IMG/VR virus record: IMGVR_UViG_3300017962_000024
Coordinates: 1-41,789 of that record
DNA length: 41,789 bases
DNA from: a virus
Reading direction: 5' to 3' (one strand)
Numbering within the stretch: the stretch's first letter is position 1; every line of letters begins with the position of its first letter. Made by a program: the position numbers and the translations under genes. This document shows, piece after piece, positions 11,601 to 21,018 of this stretch. The notes below the pieces were generated by a model. The model was not told the DNA's origin and did no database searches. It worked only from the letters and a program-made list of their open reading frames with translations.

Positions 11601-14600
11601 GTTTGTACTTACTGTCTTCTTTTCTATAAATTACAAGATTTTTAGACTTTGTGCTATCAGATTTAGTAAGTTCTGCAATGACTGCTAAAACTTGACCGTT
11701 CTGATTTGCATCAAATTTTTTGCTGAACTCTAGGATATTTGTTTCTGGATCATATACATCTTCACCATAAAAGTTGTTACCTGTAAGATTTGGCAAGTAA
11801 CCTACATAATCAAATTCGTTAGTAACTAATCTCCAGAAAACCGTATTAAACTCTACGCCTGCTGCTACATTAGTAGATGCTTCGTAAAACGCATTGTCTT
11901 TTAATACAATAGAACCTTGTTGATAACCATAAGTATTGTCCCAATTTCCTCTATATGCAGGATCGACTCCATAGCGCCAACTAATATTATCCCAGTTTAC
12001 TGGGTTGGTAATTGACTGTGTAGCAGATTCGTCTGAGTCTTTATTTGCACGGTAATAATTATCCTGATAGACAACTATATCGCCTGCATTATACTGGGTA
12101 AGTTGATAATTGCCTCTGAATCTATCTACTTCTTCAGTACCATGGTAGAATATTTCTATTGAACCAGGATCGAATCTTGTTTCTTTATCTAAGTCTCCTC
12201 TAGATCCTACTAACAGCGTATATAGTTTATCTTGTTTTTTTATTTTTACTTCGTCACCAAAATATCTTTCAGCACTATTGTACTGGCTAACAAGAAGTTT
12301 ATCATAATCATATGCACCGTTCTCTTGTCTTCTAAATATTGCAACTACACCTTCATTAGCATAACCGCTAGAAGTTCCTCTTGCATCTCCTTGGATATTG
12401 TAAACTTGTGTATAATCTTTGTTTAGTTTTGTAGGATGATTAGGTAGTCTTGCAATACCACTTTCAAAATTCTCTCTATAGAAATAATATTCTGCATCTA
12501 GCACTGCTGGATTATCTACAACATCAAAGTTTCCTGACTGATTTTCAAAAACTAATAAATCTCCAATTACAGCACTTCCTAAAATAATATTATTGTTTAC
12601 ATCTTCGATAGTTCCTACTACACGGTCTACATCTAATTCGTCTCTTGCTGTTCTACGTATTTGGAATCTACCTATATTAGACAATTGTGTCCATGATCCG
12701 CTTATAACTTTTACATATACTCTTACATTATTAAACTGTTGTTGAGCAAAAACTATCTCAGCTGAAGAAGTAGTTGTGCTTGTAAGGGCTAAGCCGCCCT
12801 GACCGTCTCGTGGAAATTGTACATCTTCAATAATATCGCCAACTTGTATTCTAAAAGGATTTCCCTCGAAATCAAATTCTGTGTACTCAAAGTCAATATA
12901 CCCATCCCAAATATCATAAATTTGATGTGATTGATTTAATTGCTGTATATCAAATCCCGAGCCATTAAGTGTAACTGGTGAATTATCTAAATCATAAAAA
13001 TTAAACAATAATGATTCGTTTGCAGGATCACCCTTTCCTACAAAGAAGTTATTTGATGCGATATCTTCTTGGAATGATTTTCCTATTCTCACAACCCATA
13101 AATTACTAGGCTGCGGTGCTTCAATTCCATCCGGATCTCCTGTATAAGACAAATGGGTCATAAAGCTAGAACGATTATTCTCATTTACAAAGTTTCCTAC
13201 AATAGAAACAGTGTCTTGAATATTAGAGTAAATGTTTAAAGGACGTTCACTATCTGCAGGTTTAACATCTGCATAAACTAATCCTCGTCCTATATCAGAA
13301 TATCTACCATTATTGCTATAAGTAAATCCAGTATCTATATACCAAAATCCACCTACAGCGTCTGATGTTGCAAATGTAGATTCTTGTGTATAAAAACCTA
13401 CAAAGTTTTTTGTAGCACTTACATACAGTTCGTCTGTTACAGCCATTACACCGTTTATATCTTTGAGATAAATTACAGCACTGTCTCTGTATATTGCAAT
13501 ATAATACACAATACCGCTACCTGTATCTGTTTCTATTTGATCACCTACACTAGGCAAACTAACAAAAGTCTCAACAAAAAGAACTGCATCTATTTTTGCT
13601 ACTATTTCGTGCTCTTGCGATAAAAACTCTGGCGTTATACTTGGAATTTGGCCGTCAAATGGAATATAAATATCTTGGGTAGGATATGCATAACTTTTTC
13701 TGTTCCAGTATAAATTAATTCTATCGCCTGTACCTACTTCATCATTAATCCTGCCAGTAGTGCCTAAATACATATCAATAGGTGCTCTAATTAACAAATG
13801 GTCTATATTTGAAGTAGGCAATCCAAAGTTTCCTGACAGTAATAATTTTAAAGTTGTACTGTCAGTATCTTCTTGGTTTACAAGGTTAACATAGCTATCA
13901 AAAGTAGAGTAAGGTTGTGTAGAAATTTGCGGTTCTATTTTTTTGTTAGCTTTCCAAAATGACTCTCTGTATTTTACAATCTGATTTTTTGAATACGTAG
14001 TGTCTGGATCAAAAGTACCTTTGAATTGTGTTTTGACCCCTGATGCATGCGGGACACCTACAACTAAATATTCTCCATCTTCGCTTACATCTATAGAATA
14101 ACCAAATTGATCATGAGAATCAATAATATCATTTGCTTCTCTAAGGTCTAGTTCTTGTGTAAGTTGTAGCCTTGCAGTTTCTTTACTTCTTTTGTAGACA
14201 AATACCTTGCCGCTTTCGTCGCCACTAGCAGCTACAAAGAAATTATTGTTGTCTGCTGTTGCAGCCATTGACCCTGTAAAATCTTGTCTAGTGCTATCCC
14301 ATTCGGATGGATTATCATACTGGTCTAATAAATTATATACTTTTTTGTTTTGCAGTACTGACCAATTATTATTAGAATAATTATCTACCCAAATTTTCTG
14401 ATTATCATATATTTTTTCATTTACAATAGCATTGACATTTGATAGATTATTTGTCCTTACTTCCCTTAGTGTTGTTACAGTAAGTTTTTCATCTGCAAAA
14501 CCAATTATGTCATTTACAGTTGGTACAACAATAAATGCTAATTGATTTTGTATTTCATATATTTCGTAAAATCCATTGAGATTGTAAGATTGGGCGCCTC

Positions 14601-17600
14601 TTACAGCGATAAAATCTCCTACTTTCACATAAGAATCTAACCACTTATCTACTTCTAGTGTATAAATTAATTTGCCTTCAGGATTTAGAGCTGTAGCTTC
14701 TGTCAAGCTTAGAGCTGTCAAATTTAGATTTTCGTGTTGATACACCGTCCAATTTTCATTTATTTGATTAGTCAGGTGTATGTATCCGCCAAGTTTGAAT
14801 ACATTTACATTTCCTAAAGCAAGATCTTCTTTAGCAGAAACATTAAAATCTATATCAGCTTCGTCTACATATCCTACACTTTTGACATATTCAATAGTAT
14901 TATCTAAAACAGGAAAAACCTGACTTGTATAATCGCTAGGCTTATCTTTTAAATCCGAAGGTAAAATTCTATAAATTTTATCAAAGTTTTTTGTTGGTAA
15001 TGAATCTGTAAACAATACCGCTTGCGGGCTTTCAGTAAGTTTAGTGTCGGATAATTCTACTTCAATTTGTTTAATATCTTCTGTAGATCCGTACATAGCG
15101 GAGCGCACTGCCCATTCTTCATAAAAGTCAATGCTATCTTCTCCACTAGAACTTAGAGCACCAAAAAGTTTTGTAATTGCATTTTGAGAACCTTTTTCTT
15201 GGATCATACCTTGGTAGAATTTCAGTTGGCTTACATCATCTACAATCAAATTACTTAGATATTCTCTTTTTTGAAATCCAATAAATCTTTCGGCGAGTTC
15301 TTGTAAAGAATTGTCAAAACTTGCACTATTATTATCATAATAATCATTAAATTGATTAATTCTATAATCAAAATTTGTAAGTAAGTCAGGTTCTGGCTTT
15401 TCTGATAATCTATACCACTGATTGTAGTTTATATCAGCAGAACCTGACACGTTTTCAGTCGCAACATAATAATACTGCTTATATTTTATAAGACTTCCTA
15501 TTTTGTAATCTTGGAATGGTGTGAAATCTTTTGTTACTGCATCGTCATATAAGAAACCAGGAATATTTAAACTGCCATCCCATTCGTCTGAACGATATCC
15601 AGATACTCTCATTCTTTTTTGCCTGTATCCAGAAGCAGGATGATAAATCACATCATTAAATATTGTGGTATTGTCAATTACAACAACGTGTTCTTTTTGC
15701 ACTAAGGGCAAGTTTGCGCCATACAAACCTAAATCTGTGTCAATTAGTTGTATTCCAAAACTATTACCATCTCTCAGTAAACTAGCAAAGTTTCTTTCTA
15801 AAATATCCCCGTTACTTGATATAACATGACTGTCATAAAATTTGTCGAATATATCGTCTACAACAAGATAATTTGTACGGAATCTTAATTCATTTGCTGA
15901 AGGACTTAAACTAATTACTGTTCCATTAGACCAGCCTTGTGTTGTCCAAAACATAAATTCTTTTGCAACAGATGTCCAATCATTTACAATTTCATCTGTT
16001 ACATCATCGAAAATAAAACCTAGTGTTTCGAGGTATTTTCCGTATCCTAATAAAAAGTCTACAACCTCTTGAACAGTAGGTAGAATTGATCCGTATGGTA
16101 ACTGATTAATTTTGTATGTATCGTAATTTTTATAAAACTCAGCAACTCTGCCGCCTACACTAGGTAAGTTAGGAAGTTTTGCTAAAAATTCTTGATCAAA
16201 AGTATTACCACTTGTAAAATCTGTAATGACTCGATAGTATGCATTTAAATGAAATACAATTGAATCTTTCTTAAAAACTTTTTGCTCAGTCCATAATGAA
16301 AATTCTTCGCTTATTCCGCCTACAGATACAGAATATTTTGTAGATCCAACCAAAGGATTTAGGAAATTAAATAATGGATAATTTTGATTATATCCAGATA
16401 TTTTGAATCCTCCTGGTGTTTTTTCTACAATTACTCCACTATATAAAAAGTTTTCTACAGGTGAACTTGTGTTAAAAACTAAGTTATAATTTTCTTGTGG
16501 AACAAACACACCTGAAGTGCCTATATCATGCTTAGGAGATTTACTTTCTAAAATTAGATTCAGTTTTGCTTTGTCTGAAAAACCTGCAAGTCTAAAACTT
16601 AAATTAATTTCTAATTTTTTGACTTCTTCGACATAAGTTCTGTGTACAGACAAAATATCACTAGCAACTAGATTATAGATATAATTTACTAAGCCACTTG
16701 TCAAATTTCTTTGCGTTTCTTCATACGTATTTGGAAAAACTATATTTTTGTTTTCTATAAATTTGCCTGTATGTTTATACGTCCTTTGATTTCCTATGTT
16801 TATTGTCATATTTGCAACGTCAAATGCTTTTGCAAATGTATCTGCAGGATTTGACAACAGCATAGCACGAATGCAAGCAAAAGGAAAATCAGAACTCTTC
16901 CTCCATGCAGACTCTACAGGACTATAGTCGCCAAATTCAAAAGATTTGCTTGCAGCCCGCTGATTAAAATTTTGTACTACATTTGCTTCTAGAGGCGCTA
17001 GTAAATGCCCCTTTTCATCAACTGGAATAAAATTACGCAATCCGGGTCTAGCATATTTTTTATCTATTCTCGAATTATTAGGATCAGCAATTAATCCTTT
17101 TTCTATATTATCCCAAAGTATTAAATTATCACTTGTATAAGGAGCAGGTCCATAAACTTCTTCCCACCAGTCTGGTTTATTATTATAACCTTGTATATGC
17201 CACGGATGACTATGAGGTTTATCTGTATTAAAGACATTAAAATAAATTTTGCGCCAGAAGCCAGGAAGTTTATCTCCTCTTTCTGTGTTTCCTGCACTAT
17301 AATTGAATGTGAAAGAATTATTCAAATCGTATGCATTATTTGTAGCATAATCTAATTGCACAAATGTTTGCCATTCTGTAAAGTCTCTCAACATTATGTT
17401 ATTTTGAATTTGTTGAGGAACTTTATAACCTATGAAATCATTTCCTAAGAAACTATATACATCAATAGTGTTTTGATCATAGTCTACTTTAATGTTGTTA
17501 TAAATTCTTTTTTCTAATTCTAATTGCAGGCCATCTTTATAATCTTGGTAGCATAGAATTTGGCTACCATCATGTCCTACTATAAACGGTACACCTATAG

Positions 17601-20600
17601 GATAAGTTTCGTAGTCAAAACTATCATTACCTGCATAAGTGCTTATACCTTGTGGCATGTAAAACTTTGTATTAGATCCTCTAAAAAATATTTCTTCAAT
17701 TACACCATTAGAATCATTTGCTACGGAATATTCTTCTGCTGACTTTTTAGTTGTAAACACTGGATAAAACCATCCATGTTTATTTGCATATTTTCCTTTT
17801 TCTGGTTGTGCATAAATTTTATACGGACCTGCTGATAATAAAACTTCTCTATTCATAGAAGTATCATCTAATGTAATGTGCGGATACCAGGTTGGATATA
17901 AACCTAATTTAGATGGAGTAGGCGGAATAAAACTTCCGTCAGTAGAATTGTATTCGTAAATGTCTATTACATCGCCATCATTTTTTTCTGCTGTAACAAT
18001 TACAAATCCTTCATTATTAAAAGTATAGTCACGTTTATAAACTAATTGTGTTCCGTTTAGATAGATATAAACTGATTTTTCAGATAGATTATCTAAAGAA
18101 AATGGATTAGTTAAAGGATAGTAGTCTATATTTTTATCAACTACAGCATATGTATTTCTAATGCTCGGTCCATATGCAATCATATCGCTAAAATAAAAAG
18201 GTCGTGTTTTATTTTTGTCTTTGTTTAATTCTTGTAATATTTTATCAAAGTGTATATTTACTTCGCCGTCAAAACCTAACTTATCTGACATATCTGCAAA
18301 ATTTCTTTTGAAATCCATATATTTAGATTTAGAATATTGCAGAGCCTTAATAATATTAAAATCTTTACTTGTGAAATGGTAAATTGCGTTTGCTAAGCCT
18401 GCATCATGCTTGACAAATCTTTTGCCAAATCTTGATATATTTTTTATATCTCTCAGATTATTGTTACCAGGGTATATACCTTCAAAATCGTTTATGTCTT
18501 CTATCATGCTTCTAACATGATCAAAAACTTCTCCTAATGTAAACTCTTTGATATCTTCATTTAATGGATTTCTCTCAAGTGAAATAGGAAGTTCATAATA
18601 TCCATTTTCGTTTTTAGTTGCAGAACTATGAGTTTTAACAGTAATAAATTCGCCTTCTTGCAAATCATTTGTTAAATTAATATAAACGTTTTTATCTCTA
18701 GATTCTAAATTATAATCTTTACCTTTTGCTAGTAATAAATCTCGTTTGTAGACGTGGACAGTAAGATCATCTAAATCTGCTGGATTTTTGTAAACATCAA
18801 TTTTAAAATTATTTTTATTTCCAAGCGAATATTGTATATCTCTAACAACATATTGTTTAAATCTAGTAGGTGTTGTTGACCAACTATTTACATACGCAAA
18901 AGTTTCTCTACTTCTATATTTTCTCAAAAACGCTGTATCAGTTTTTATTGTTATTAAAGTATCTTCATCTTGGATTGAAAACCTATCTGTCAATAAGTTA
19001 AATTCAAAAAGTATATCACCTGAATTTTGTATGTTACGATAGGATAAAGGAAATCCTAATTCAGGATCATTAGTTCCTGTTCCTTCCTTGTAAGAAAATA
19101 TTTTTGTACCTTTGAAAGTTGTACTATTGAAAACTGTAGGATCGTTATATGCATTTCCTTGTGGACAACATAAATCAAATAAAGGAGGTTGATTAATTTT
19201 ATTTTTTGTTTGAGCTTGTATCCATTTATTTTCATGAAAATGGAATGTTGTACCAGCAAACTTTTTTCCTTTAGTAACAAATACAGTTTCTAGGTCAAGA
19301 GGATCAGTGTCTTCTGTCTCCAAAAGTTGTATAAGTCTATCATTATTGACTGTAACAAAATTTACTGTGAATATTTTACCATAAACTAAAGGATCTTTAT
19401 CCTCAGTGAACAAAACTCGCATGCCCTGTTCTAAATTTTGTCCGTCGACGCTATATCCTTGTTGTCCTTGTATTTTAGAAAAAATATCTGTTGTAAATCT
19501 ATCTATTAAATCAATATCTTGTTTTGCAGAAACTCCAAAATTAAATAACTTTATGCCTGCGTCAAATTCAATAATAGGTCTAGCTGCACGATAGTTGTCA
19601 TCTAGATTTTCAGAAATATTATTATATTCAAAACTTTTTAGAACTACATCTTTATGAAACCATCTATTATTTCTACTCCAAGGATTTTTATCAGCTGACG
19701 ATCTGTTTATAGTAATATAATCTTTTTGTAAGGGATAATTATTAGCACTTGCAAAAGGAAAAACATCAAAGTTTTCTGCGTCGAAAGGAACGTCTATATC
19801 TTCTGTGTATGCAGATGGAATAGTTAAACTTTGCTTCGATACTAGTGTAATTTTATCGCCTACACCTTCAATGTACCAGTCACCAGTAGTGTATTTTTCA
19901 GGATATATATCTCCTTGGAATCTTATACACAATCCATTTGTAAATTCAATACCGTTAGAAGAAGTATATTGTTTTTTTCCTAAAACGTCATCTTCAATAT
20001 TCAAAAATGTATTATCTTCGATATCAAATATTCTAATTTGTCCACTAGTATTAACATCATTTTGGCTGATATAAAACAGTCTTTCGGGTGCATTGAATGG
20101 AATAGTAAATTCTATTGTACCTGATTCTACAAAAGCTACTGCTACTTCGTTTCCAACCTCGTCAAATTTTCTAATACCATCAGGATACAATGTTGAGACG
20201 TTTTCGTCAGGTTCTATAGTAAAACTTGCATCTTCAGGTAAAACAACAAATTCGCCGATGTCATATTCGTTACCGTATAGTTCTGCATCGAAAAGACCAT
20301 CGCCTCTAATTCCTTGTTGTCCTGCAACTAACAAAGCTACTCCAGGAGTAAATGATCTACTTATTGCAAATGCAATTGGATGGCCCGGAGTATCTATTTC
20401 AAATCTATACGTTTGTCCTCTATATAATTTTAATTTTGGATTACGGGTAAATCCATCATTAAAAACATACGCAAAATTATCTCCTTGGTCTTCTAGTGTA
20501 ACTGTGTATGTGCTTGTAACTTCTCTAGTCTGTCCCCTTACAGGCACTGTCATAGGGCCATTTGGCAACCAGTAATATTCTCTGAAATTAGTAAAAGTAT

Positions 20601-21018
20601 CCCAATTTATATGAGGTGTCCAACTATAGCTGTTTACTGTGTTAAGTAAATCATGATTATCAATATTACCGCCAAAGTATTTTATTATGTTTACAAAATC
20701 TTTGTAATCTTTAACTAAATCTACATTTTGTAGGTTGTCTCTCAAAACTATGCTAGGTTCAAGTTGATAATTATTTCTTTGCGTAGAAATATCCTCGACA
20801 TAATTATCGCCTATTTCAAACGACTCACTATATTTTCTTCCAACGTAGCCATCAATTTTCTCTGCTACACCATTTGAAATTAATTGGTCTAGTGTTCCTT
20901 GTAAAAATTTTCTATTAGCTTCTGTTCTAAAAAATTTAGGTAAAAAATTTATAGATTTCTTTTTATTATCATCTGGCGTAGGTAGTGCACTTTCATTTTG
21001 ATTGTCGTTAAGAGCCAT
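5668..21018 (-). CDS. Giant 5116-aa multidomain baseplate/tail structural protein (T4 gene 7 position)
   Basis: One uninterrupted 15.3-kb frame. The ATG overlaps the gp6 stop (TAATG), so translation is probably coupled. By position after gene 6 it corresponds to T4 gene 7 (1032 aa), but it is about five times longer; the equivalence is inference. Visible parts: an N-terminal charged/helical region (1-150); a cupredoxin-like domain at ~184-331 that keeps NPKLKLYRGQTY and GHP but lacks the usual metal-ligand loop; CBM5/12-like modules near 1572-1616, 1829-1872, 2329-2361 and 2966-3062; FG-GAP-like propeller blades scattered over ~2240-3311 (DQFGYSIDVSEDG, ELFGYKVDI, YEFGKNLLA); G-x-GY-x-x-PP segments at ~3713-3779 and ~4076-4136; a VKPYKTNIREF motif near 4000; and a C-terminal array of short beta modules each containing a V-x-V/F-x-NG-type turn. 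It probably forms a large baseplate arm or brush with host-surface-binding modules. Confidence 0.8.
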   Translation of the reverse strand: MALNDNQNESALPTPDDNKKKSINFLPKFFRTEANRKFLQGTLDQLISNGVAEKIDGYVGRKYSESFEIGDNYVEDISTQRNNYQLEPSIVLRDNLQNVDLVKDYKDFVNIIKYFGGNIDNHDLLNTVNSYSWTPHINWDTFTNFREYYWLPNGPMTVPVRGQTREVTSTYTVTLEDQGDNFAYVFNDGFTRNPKLKLYRGQTYRFEIDTPGHPIAFAISRSFTPGVALLVAGQQGIRGDGLFDAELYGNEYDIGEFVVLPEDASFTIEPDENVSTLYPDGIRKFDEVGNEVAVAFVESGTIEFTIPFNAPERLFYISQNDVNTSGQIRIFDIEDNTFLNIEDDVLGKKQYTSSNGIEFTNGLCIRFQGDIYPEKYTTGDWYIEGVGDKITLVSKQSLTIPSAYTEDIDVPFDAENFDVFPFASANNYPLQKDYITINRSSADKNPWSRNNRWFHKDVVLKSFEYNNISENLDDNYRAARPIIEFDAGIKLFNFGVSAKQDIDLIDRFTTDIFSKIQGQQGYSVDGQNLEQGMRVLFTEDKDPLVYGKIFTVNFVTVNNDRLIQLLETEDTDPLDLETVFVTKGKKFAGTTFHFHENKWIQAQTKNKINQPPLFDLCCPQGNAYNDPTVFNSTTFKGTKIFSYKEGTGTNDPELGFPLSYRNIQNSGDILFEFNLLTDRFSIQDEDTLITIKTDTAFLRKYRSRETFAYVNSWSTTPTRFKQYVVRDIQYSLGNKNNFKIDVYKNPADLDDLTVHVYKRDLLLAKGKDYNLESRDKNVYINLTNDLQEGEFITVKTHSSATKNENGYYELPISLERNPLNEDIKEFTLGEVFDHVRSMIEDINDFEGIYPGNNNLRDIKNISRFGKRFVKHDAGLANAIYHFTSKDFNIIKALQYSKSKYMDFKRNFADMSDKLGFDGEVNIHFDKILQELNKDKNKTRPFYFSDMIAYGPSIRNTYAVVDKNIDYYPLTNPFSLDNLSEKSVYIYLNGTQLVYKRDYTFNNEGFVIVTAEKNDGDVIDIYEYNSTDGSFIPPTPSKLGLYPTWYPHITLDDTSMNREVLLSAGPYKIYAQPEKGKYANKHGWFYPVFTTKKSAEEYSVANDSNGVIEEIFFRGSNTKFYMPQGISTYAGNDSFDYETYPIGVPFIVGHDGSQILCYQDYKDGLQLELEKRIYNNIKVDYDQNTIDVYSFLGNDFIGYKVPQQIQNNIMLRDFTEWQTFVQLDYATNNAYDLNNSFTFNYSAGNTERGDKLPGFWRKIYFNVFNTDKPHSHPWHIQGYNNKPDWWEEVYGPAPYTSDNLILWDNIEKGLIADPNNSRIDKKYARPGLRNFIPVDEKGHLLAPLEANVVQNFNQRAASKSFEFGDYSPVESAWRKSSDFPFACIRAMLLSNPADTFAKAFDVANMTINIGNQRTYKHTGKFIENKNIVFPNTYEETQRNLTSGLVNYIYNLVASDILSVHRTYVEEVKKLEINLSFRLAGFSDKAKLNLILESKSPKHDIGTSGVFVPQENYNLVFNTSSPVENFLYSGVIVEKTPGGFKISGYNQNYPLFNFLNPLVGSTKYSVSVGGISEEFSLWTEQKVFKKDSIVFHLNAYYRVITDFTSGNTFDQEFLAKLPNLPSVGGRVAEFYKNYDTYKINQLPYGSILPTVQEVVDFLLGYGKYLETLGFIFDDVTDEIVNDWTSVAKEFMFWTTQGWSNGTVISLSPSANELRFRTNYLVVDDIFDKFYDSHVISSNGDILERNFASLLRDGNSFGIQLIDTDLGLYGANLPLVQKEHVVVIDNTTIFNDVIYHPASGYRQKRMRVSGYRSDEWDGSLNIPGFLYDDAVTKDFTPFQDYKIGSLIKYKQYYYVATENVSGSADINYNQWYRLSEKPEPDLLTNFDYRINQFNDYYDNNSASFDNSLQELAERFIGFQKREYLSNLIVDDVSQLKFYQGMIQEKGSQNAITKLFGALSSSGEDSIDFYEEWAVRSAMYGSTEDIKQIEVELSDTKLTESPQAVLFTDSLPTKNFDKIYRILPSDLKDKPSDYTSQVFPVLDNTIEYVKSVGYVDEADIDFNVSAKEDLALGNVNVFKLGGYIHLTNQINENWTVYQHENLNLTALSLTEATALNPEGKLIYTLEVDKWLDSYVKVGDFIAVRGAQSYNLNGFYEIYEIQNQLAFIVVPTVNDIIGFADEKLTVTTLREVRTNNLSNVNAIVNEKIYDNQKIWVDNYSNNNWSVLQNKKVYNLLDQYDNPSEWDSTRQDFTGSMAATADNNNFFVAASGDESGKVFVYKRSKETARLQLTQELDLREANDIIDSHDQFGYSIDVSEDGEYLVVGVPHASGVKTQFKGTFDPDTTYSKNQIVKYRESFWKANKKIEPQISTQPYSTFDSYVNLVNQEDTDSTTLKLLLSGNFGLPTSNIDHLLIRAPIDMYLGTTGRINDEVGTGDRINLYWNRKSYAYPTQDIYIPFDGQIPSITPEFLSQEHEIVAKIDAVLFVETFVSLPSVGDQIETDTGSGIVYYIAIYRDSAVIYLKDINGVMAVTDELYVSATKNFVGFYTQESTFATSDAVGGFWYIDTGFTYSNNGRYSDIGRGLVYADVKPADSERPLNIYSNIQDTVSIVGNFVNENNRSSFMTHLSYTGDPDGIEAPQPSNLWVVRIGKSFQEDIASNNFFVGKGDPANESLLFNFYDLDNSPVTLNGSGFDIQQLNQSHQIYDIWDGYIDFEYTEFDFEGNPFRIQVGDIIEDVQFPRDGQGGLALTSTTTSSAEIVFAQQQFNNVRVYVKVISGSWTQLSNIGRFQIRRTARDELDVDRVVGTIEDVNNNIILGSAVIGDLLVFENQSGNFDVVDNPAVLDAEYYFYRENFESGIARLPNHPTKLNKDYTQVYNIQGDARGTSSGYANEGVVAIFRRQENGAYDYDKLLVSQYNSAERYFGDEVKIKKQDKLYTLLVGSRGDLDKETRFDPGSIEIFYHGTEEVDRFRGNYQLTQYNAGDIVVYQDNYYRANKDSDESATQSITNPVNWDNISWRYGVDPAYRGNWDNTYGYQQGSIVLKDNAFYEASTNVAAGVEFNTVFWRLVTNEFDYVGYLPNLTGNNFYGEDVYDPETNILEFSKKFDANQNGQVLAVIAELTKSDSTKSKNLVIYRKEDSKYKLYEIIEAPNEIEDWGNEISVKPDGLQIAVSAPKTTVNRLNQGAVYIYTQSAGSFSDNVQIITSPTKELSELFGYKVDITNDNLVITSLNGDQKNPTTFDSQKTTFDLGFTEFSNTSIDAGMVYVYENIEGEYTYSENFRFEDSTYEFGKNLLANNNHVYVGIPFYAEQDIKGVFLDYRKPKNTFAWNIYKNISPPVNLDLIEGAFLYNKKENKIVSYVDYIDPLQGKIAGPAEQDVTFKTFFDPAYYNVGVIGSSNVDTKQAWLDNHVGQVWWDLSTARFVYPYQGSINYQKNNWNLLTEGATIDVYEWVESNILPSRWSALADTDKGTPQGISGEPLYGDGKYSAKLIYDDLSQSFTTRYYFWVKNKKTIPSIKNRNLSVYDIAQLISRPRENNYRYISFVGTDRIILNNFDNLVSSNDIVLNIKYKQKPSLDSNLHKQYKLIADGDPTSEIPEDLDRKWHDSLIGFDTNGRNVPDSSLPIPQKYGILNRPRQSMFVNRIEALKQSIERINLIFKDNLITDDFDISELNRFDNLPTEKTNEYDLQIDTFEELQYVSTNKLSQAILKPIVLNGRVVRVDIEQTGRGYKTPPTFELRGKGSGAEIELSIDNLGRVTSANIIQQGSGYDNTTSIFVRRFSVLVASDSTSINYWTIYGYNEISKTWFRRQSQSFDVRRYWNYIDWYANGYNQFTQVDYEIDQSYQLKALNPRFGSIVKIKDIGSSGWLLLERIGTSGAEDYTSDYKTIGRQNGTIELNDSLYNINSNASGYDNRSFDNGIYDNNPAIELRIILECIRDNIFINDLSVEYNQLFFSSLRYIFAEQKNVDWMFKSSFIKINHKLGALTQDRTFEQDNKEYFEEYVKEVKPYKTNIREFVSSVDYTQPTNSVVTDFDLPPQYNDQFGNIQPISTQVLDGIVKSNVADAVNIYPRKHFFDNLGFSIDEIIVKDGGSGYTLPPKVVIGDGNTTATAQAFLGYGRVTKIQVLNPGQGFISPPTITIEGSQNETGTQAKAYARLTKGVVRTPTVKIKFDRTVGEFTLENLDVTETFTATNIDTVYDLEWPVNVEVDKIKIFVNDEEQLRSKYTVTNVEVSEGSYTYKHGRITFTNPFNAVSTIRVEYYKSIELLDAADRINFAYNPTGNMFGKKLNQLMTGIDYGGVEVRSFDFGGPSGWDSQPWFTDSWDSYENTFEDEVFYSDGSTIAVELTQALEDGVVYNLYKNGVRIDDPNFDEGDPANPFAVVNSVTGDGQQTIINTQDLGIELNDGDIFIVRKITSDGSIIPDLASYDTALEGGDLGYTTAQGINAEEIITDGDLFVSPTQAKTEELVPGTVYDTLDIKVHTKESGGQGIVYCFNYETTTSGDYTHIFRQLPGSADSVLVKYDGQILNDTQYTIDWSAKSVTIPVEADKQLSIIVQEQSTSASIKYLGEIVLTGVLSQFVIDEEYSEEKSIFITKNGQPVEYTAYNYADDVEGDNRFAVILEQEAQGGDVINYSVFSSNEAISYSQVVTDQFTGNGINNTFTLQGTPFYAQPTEHNVIVQVGQTILNSGYSINHIIPQNNQREYRLESFQQPPGSLSADGLKVFLNGQEIFTPEQWRLDIANSAILLSDEYGVPGDSVEIYNISESEYTIAGTQLVLNDVPAADEKIFVYQYSNHDLKDIEKSQYDVVRRMNLISDQEVRSYLRLTTGELELRKPALDAQYVWVTKNGTLLTPSVDYYITDNRRKVRLTELPDQNDVIEVIHFAADVSVDGFSYRQFKDILNRTHFKRLDAAATTLLQDLAYDDLRIEVVDGTDLPEPDKGKNLPGILFVNGERIEYFVKEGNTLRQLRRGTLGTGVPNVHATGTKVYNQNRDKTIPYRDTNLVYNAIADGYTNTFAVNFDVTDKNQVEVFVGGRRLNKNTIAVYDPTKAQTSPDGDVIVTAEFDVANNSLVLNEIPQEQTRVTVIKKQGQIWKKDNETLGTAQNSIARFLRAGTYEHPE

